Positions 58,401 through 64,000 of a stretch of 64,000 nt of DNA are shown in pieces. Origin of the DNA: Bactrocera neohumeralis (lineage: Eukaryota > Arthropoda > Insecta > Diptera > Tephritidae); the NCBI RefSeq assembly GCF_024586455.1, contig NC_065920.1, forward strand, positions 70,588,821-70,652,820, written 5' to 3'. The position numbers and the translations under genes were made by a program. Each line of letters opens with the position of its first letter. Position 1 is the first letter of the stretch. The notes below the pieces were generated by a model. That model had not been told where the DNA came from. It saw only the letters and a program-made list of their open reading frames with translations, and did no database searches.

Positions 58401-60455
58401 TTTATTTTTTTTATTATTTATTTTATTTTTTTTTATTATTTATTTATTTAGTTTTATTTTGTTTTTTAATTAATTTATTTTATTTATTTAATTTTTAATA
58501 TAATACATGGATTCATAATATTCGGATCTAAATTAGATTTTCAAATTCCACGTTTGAGGGTTAAAAATAAAATTTTCATAATTACTTGTTTAAATATTGA
58601 TAAATCTGAATTTAAAAGTTGAGAAAATATAAATCGTTTGATTTTTGTTGTTGTTCTGTGAAATCTTGTGTTCGAAATGGTGAAGTACGCCAGCCAAAAA
58701 AGATGAAAATTCAAAAATAATTTTTAGCTAATTTTTAATTACAAATTTGAGGTAGATTTTTTTATTAATTTATTTTTATATTTTGTTTTAATTTTAATTT
58801 ATATGTTTTTCTTTAATTTTATTTTTATATTTTTTTAATTTTTTTTTTTTTTTTATTTATTTTTTTATTTTTTGTTTTGTATGAAATTTCAGTTTTCAAA
58901 TTTGGCACTGAAGAGTTTTTATACTCCTGCAACCTGTTGATAATATATTTTTAAAAGCATGAAACTGTTAGCAGTTCAGCAGATTTTATTTTTGGTTGTA
59001 GAGACAGGAACGCTATGAATATTTCCTTTTAGGAGAATTTACCAAAAAGTTATATGTATAATGAAATTTGGCATATTTTTCATATAGTAATGCACTTTAA
59101 AATTTGCCAGCAGCAGGCATACGCATAAATTATAATTTTTTCGGTATTTGTAGGCATTTGGTGTTCGCCCCGCCCTACAGCGAATACTTGTCACGAATTT
59201 ATTTAATAAATTAAGATATTTTAAAACTTCACTACGAAAGATCTCTTTTACTGTCATTTCGGTGATAAACGAAGCTCGTACGACCGTATGAATCGAGTCT
59301 CAGCATGGTTGTGTTGCAGTATAGCTCGTCACTGTTCTTCGATTTTACTCTTATTAAGCAGAAATAGAGTTCTCAAAAGCAGGTTTGACTAAAATATTAT
59401 TTTAAAAACTAATTTGAGCGCCGAAAATAATTCCAAAGCTGCTGAATATATAATAAAAAAAGTTAACGAAACGTGACTTTTGAACAGACTTTGCTTTGCT
59501 AGTTGAATTTAGGAAAAAAAATCTTTATTAAAATAAAAATTAATTTCAAAAAGAGGAAACCAAGTCGAAGAAGCACTAAACCATTCGTTGCTGTATCATT
59601 TTGAACTGGATCAAACAACTTGAAAAGTGAAAACAAATTGCTAAGCTTAATATTGATGTAATTTTATGAAATCTAAAATATATAAAAATTCTCGTAGTAT
59701 ATAAAATAAAAAAAATAACTACGATAAGCATTTATGTTATTATAGCATTGTAATTTTAAATAGACAAAAAATATATATACAACAACAAATATTAAATTGT
59801 ATATTATTTTTTGGTGCAATAATTTTAATAATTGTATTAGAAATGTAAACTGCGAATTTGTTTGTTAGAACAACAGCAAAGAAGGCGTTGCATGAGCAAT
59901 AAATGTTATTAGCGAAAAATATAAAATTATTTTTGTTTATATTTATTAAATTATTAAAAAATAAAATTGTTGTTTTATTTTTATGTGGGATTACAGAAAA
60001 AAATAATAAACAAAAAATACAATATTTTATTGTTGTTTGAACAAATTATTTAATACATTTTTTTTTTTGTGATTAAGCTGCTAATTAATGAGCGGTGTTG
60101 CGTATTTTTTGATTAATTCGGTTTTGTTTAATTTCACTTTTACACGATTTTGGAATTTTAATTGCGATTAAAATTAAATTTTCATTTTTTTTTAGAATTA
60201 AAAAAATTTACTTTTTAAAAATATAAAATTAAGATTTTTAATTTTTTTTTTTTTTGAATTTTTTTTTAATAAAAATAAAATTGTTTAACTCAAATTTTAA
60301 AATTTTTAATTTAAACATCTTTGATTAAAATGAGACACTAATTTTTAATCAACCAATTATAGTAACGAATAAAAACATATTTGTTTAATTAAAATTTGGA
60401 ATGAATGGGGATTCAAAGCAATGATTTACATATTTCTAACTGAAGCTACTATTTT
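58401..60455. other. AT-rich non-coding flank
   Basis: Long T-rich runs at 58390-58500, 58750-58870 and 60180-60260. A small GC-richer patch at 59150-59340 has no recognisable coding. No gene seen. Confidence 0.45.
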
Positions 60456-60800
60456 TTTTTTTGTTTTTTGGGCGAGGGTGGAAAATGCCTTCCACATCAT
60501 CGGTGCTATCGTCACAGCAGCGGTATGTGCTAATTGCAGGTCACTCCCCCCCGTCGCTCACCCTGGGACCGCGTTTGCATTACTTCAGGGTGGCGTTCCA
60601 TTTCTCATTGAGAGATTTACATTTGCGCACACTGCGTCCAGGTCCCGCTTTTGCTGCGTAGCAAGAGTGCAGCGAATTTCTTGATGATCCTCAGTTTCTT
60701 CACTTTTTCAACATAACGCTGACTAAATTGTCCGCGTTTATTGGGCCAACCAGATCCTCTACAGTGGTGCGTTCTCCTTGCCAGCGCACTATACTGAACA
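60456..60800 (-). pseudogene. GC-rich island, possible LINE ORF2 C-terminus
   Basis: A sharply GC-richer block in AT-rich surroundings. The minus strand reads VRWQGERTTVEDLVGPINAD, NLVSVMLKK and, after frame changes, SLNEKWNATLK. The pattern (L.P.NLV..ML.S..NW) is reminiscent of C-terminal ends of R1/LOA-like LINE proteins, but this is a weak match. No plus-strand gene is supported. Confidence 0.3.
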
Positions 60801-62896
60801 CTATAATTAATTAAAAAAATATATATTAAAATAAAATTTAAAAACAAATTATAAAAATTAAAATTAAACTTAATTTTTTAGTCCAAAATATTTTGATTGA
60901 AAATTAGACCTAATTTGTTAATTAAAAATGGAATAACGAATAAAAAAAATATTTTTTTGAAATAAAAGTCTGGAATGAAAGGGGATAAAAGCAAACATTT
61001 GCATATTTCTAACTGAGACACTATAATCAATAGTAATTAAATATAAATTAGACAAAAGCTAGACTATATTGATAACTTATCAAAATATAAATTCAATTTT
61101 TCAACTAAAAAAAAGATAGGAAAGTTAATTTTCTTGGGTTTTAAAAATAAAAATAAATTTTTAATGCGATTTTGGGAATACACACTTTTTTCACTTTGAT
61201 GTTTGGGATCAGAGTTGTGAATTCTTAAGATTCAAAAATTTTGCAATAAAAATTAGTTTTTAATTTTTTAATGGAGTTGTTAGGGATCTGTTTGGATTTT
61301 TTTAAATTAAAAAATATTATTATTGGGATTAAAAATTTAAGATTTTATTTTTAATTTGAATGAAGTAGGTAAACCCACAGGGTTTATTTTTTTGCTTAAT
61401 TTTTATGCCTGAGATTAAATTTTAATTTTTAAATTTTATTTTGAAATGTATTTTTGGGGTTGGGTTAAAAATCTTGTTATTTTTTAATTTTATACTTGGG
61501 ATTAAAATTTTTCCTTTTAATTTTTTTAATCCAGTTTATTTTTAAATTTTATTTTAAAAACTTTTTTTGCGTTTTTAGGACTAAAAACTTTTGTTACTTT
61601 TATACCTGGTATATGGAATTAATTTTTATTTTTTAAAAACTCTATTTGGGATTATAAAAATAAAATTATTCAAATGTTCTTCCATTATTTTTCAATGCGT
61701 TGACTGGCAACCTTATCACGACCCCAACTATTGGGGCAAGAATCGACGGCATCGAGCTCAATCTAATTTTCACAAAGTGAGATTTGAAAAAATAAACCAA
61801 TGCAGATGCAACTTCATAGAATCTCAACTAAAGAAAAACGCAAAAATAATATTGCAATAAAATTAAAAAGAATGGATTTGTGGAAATGACTTACAGCAGT
61901 ATGATTCTTGACCTTGGGAAGAACCGTTAAGTAATGAACCGACCAGTAGGGTCTAAGTAACCGGAACAGACCCGGTTTTATCCGCCAAGGACTGTCAACT
62001 CCGGCACCCATTCCTCGCAATTACTTTATAATTGTTTCTGGTGCTGCCTACAATAACAACGAACCCAATTTGGCACTATAAAACACTTTTTGCAACACCA
62101 AAATGGTCCTGAAACTTCAGTACGAACTTTTTCGCAGAATAAAAAAATTATAAATTTTGTATTTAATTTATTTTTTTAAATAATAGCATTTATTATTATT
62201 TACATATTTTTGATACTAACGGTTTTGATACGTTTCTTCAGTTTTTGCCTAAAGGTAAACACAGTTAAAGTTATGCATCAAACGAACTGAGCAAGTGATT
62301 TATACATTTTATGTTGCTCATACGACATGGCATGGAAAAAAACGGATACCCTAAAAATTATATAGATTTGGAAAAAATTTATAATTCAAAAGTAATAATT
62401 ATTTAACCTTAGAAAAAAATGTATAGTTTAAAGAATCAATTTAACACAGAATGCTAGACTGAATGCTAGATAATTGTTGGAATTGTATTATAAATTAAAT
62501 ATTCACACTGAATTATAAATGAGAGCAACAAAAGCAAGGAACCGAAGTTCTAAAAATGTGGTGCTGATATATACATATATTAAGTTGTTAATAAATTATT
62601 TTCAGCTAGCAAAATCAAATGTAATAATAGTTATCAAAGCAATTCCAAATATACTTGTGAAATCGAGAAACAATAAATTGAATTGGAAACTTTGTGCAAT
62701 AGTAGCAAGCGTAAAGTAAGCATGATTAGCAATTCAAATTTATATAAAAAAATATAAAGTATGCATAAAAATATTGCAAGCAATTTCAAATAAACAGATA
62801 TATATACTTATGTATGCATGTATATAAACTATTTGATTATGTCTTCAACACTTTTTATGTGGCCGGATGCTGTTGATATAAAATAATTTATTGTTA
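60801..62896. other. AT-rich non-coding; small GC-richer patch at 61700-62050
   Basis: T-rich low-complexity sequence to 61680. The patch at 61700-62050 has an open frame on each strand (61591-61860 plus; 61814-62020 minus, containing RGMGAGVDSPWRIKPGLFRL). It may be a decayed repeat, but I cannot assign it. Confidence 0.35.
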
Positions 62897-64000
62897 TCTA
62901 ATATATAAAATTCTCGTGTCACGGTGTACGTTATTGAACTCCTCTGAAACCGCTCGACCGATTTTCGTGAATCTTAGCGTGCATATCGGCTAGGTTGAAA
63001 ATCGGACAACATCTATTTTCATCCTCCTAAATGTTAAGGGAAATTGGAAAATTGGAAAATTCCCAAAAATAACTTTTTCCATACAAATTTTTTTAAATTT
63101 TTGTTTGTTTTTGTTCAATATTTTGATTTGTAAATTTTTAAATCGTTCAATTTCTGTCACTTGCTTATGTATTCCGGCTATTCGAAAGAAAAATTATTGA
63201 AAATTATTCAGTGAAAACGTGAAAAAAATTAAAGTCTTTTAATCAACTTTATTACAAAATTGCATGTATTTGGCTCCACGTTGTTGGATGTATTCAGTTG
63301 AGTGGCAAAAGCGTGGATTACCTCATGCAATTTAATTTGGTTGGTCGACAAAATACGTGCTGAAAACATCGACAGTTTGATTTCTGCAGAGATTCCAGAT
63401 CCGTCTACTGATCAATTACTGTTTGATATTGTTACTGCAAACATGATTCATGGTCCGTGCGGAAATCTGAATCGTTCATCACCTTACATGGTAGACGGTA
63501 AATGTACAAAGCGTTTTTACTAACGATACGGTCACACATGTTGACGGATATCCAATATATCGTCGAAGAAGTACCGAAAATGGCGGACAATCTTTCATTA
63601 AAACTATCAGCTACGCAGACATCGACATTGACAATCGTTGGGTGGTACCATATTCACCTCTGCTGAGCAAAACATTCAATGCTCATATTAATGTTGAGTC
63701 ATGCAGTTCGGTGAAGAGTATCAAATATATTTGCAAATATGTGAATAAAGGAATGATATGGTTGTATTTAGAATTGAAAATACTAATGTACATTCTCCTC
63801 CGTTGAATCAAAATGATGAAATTACGAATTACCAAGGTGGCCGGTATGTCAGTTCCAATGAATCTGTCTGGCGTATTTTCGGTTTCCCAATTCATGAACG
63901 GGATCCAGCAGTTATCCATTAAGCTGTCCACCTTGAAAACGGCCAGCGCGTATATTTCCACGAACGAGACAGTGCTTGATCGTGCTATAAATCCACCAAA
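62897..64000 (+). mobile_element. Helitron 5' end and Rep domain, continues beyond window
   Basis: Begins TCTAATATATAAAATTCTCG right after an A, matching Helitron 5' ends (TC inserted between A and T). A 5' leader follows to about 63240. Rep coding then starts part-way: YSVEWQKRGLPHA ends in the first His of the HUH nuclease motif; the frame breaks there and resumes NLIWLVDKIRAENIDSLISA, EIPDPSTDQLLFDIVTANMI with HGPCG. Later frames read DIDNRWVVPYSPLLSKTFNA, HINVE, IKYICKYVNKG and NESVWRIFGFPIHERDPAVI. Rep nicks DNA for rolling-circle transposition. Multiple frame changes make this copy inactive. The N-terminal part of Rep is deleted. The helicase would lie to the right of the window. Confidence 0.88.

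Overview
This 64 kb window looks like gene-poor chromatin from a dipteran insect, most plausibly a tephritid fruit fly. The sequence is AT-rich, with long A/T tracts and relics of Tc1/mariner, hAT, Helitron, RTE, Jockey and R1/LOA-like elements. It also carries DINE-1/INE-1-like repeats with the family's ATACCCTGAACAGGGTAT hairpin. One mariner resembles the rosa-type elements known from tephritids, but the species call is inference. Two 100-base runs of N (9272-9371, 54327-54426) mark scaffold gaps.

The only host coding sequence I can support is at 54.8-56.9 kb on the plus strand. Two exons (54839-55041 and 56688-56854) encode the C-terminal end of a Golgi carbohydrate sulfotransferase (Gal/GlcNAc/GalNAc 6-O-sulfotransferase, CHST-like). 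The intron between them holds a mariner relic, itself interrupted by a DINE-like repeat. The conserved reading needs one frame change in each exon, which are net in-frame together. This is either local assembly error or real damage. I see no upstream exons, so they may lie in the gap or beyond the left edge; much of 0-54 kb could then be intron, which is unproven.

Layout: 0.5-2.1 kb, a dead mariner abutting a hAT relic. 3.4-4.1 kb, a 754-bp terminal-inverted-repeat element with a 5-bp target duplication. 4.4-8.7 kb, a mariner relic, an internally deleted rosa-type mariner and a LINE 3' end. 10.4-13.7 kb, Tc3-like, mariner, RTE and Jockey fragments packed together. 14-20 kb, AT-rich non-coding sequence. 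20.3-25.9 kb, three tandem arrays (about 62-bp, 152-bp and 120-bp units), the last with a palindromic core. 27.8-30.8 kb, a DINE copy, a LINE relic and a TAATGAG-type array. 31.4-33.1 kb, a complete but inactivated Tc1 element with IR/DR ends. 34.6-38.2 kb, two very long hexanucleotide arrays. 40-50 kb, more Tc1/mariner, LINE and DINE relics and a second array with a palindromic core. 52.4-53.7 kb, the 3' half of a Helitron. 54.8-56.9 kb, the sulfotransferase exons. 58-62 kb, AT-rich 3' flank. 62.9-64 kb, the 5' part of another Helitron running off the edge.

No intact transposase, RNA gene, CRISPR array or operon was found. The features most likely to repay a second look are the paired sulfotransferase frameshifts, the tandem arrays built around perfect palindromes, a small inverted-repeat element with an internal minisatellite nested in a DINE copy, and a Helitron whose Rep frame breaks at the HUH motif.
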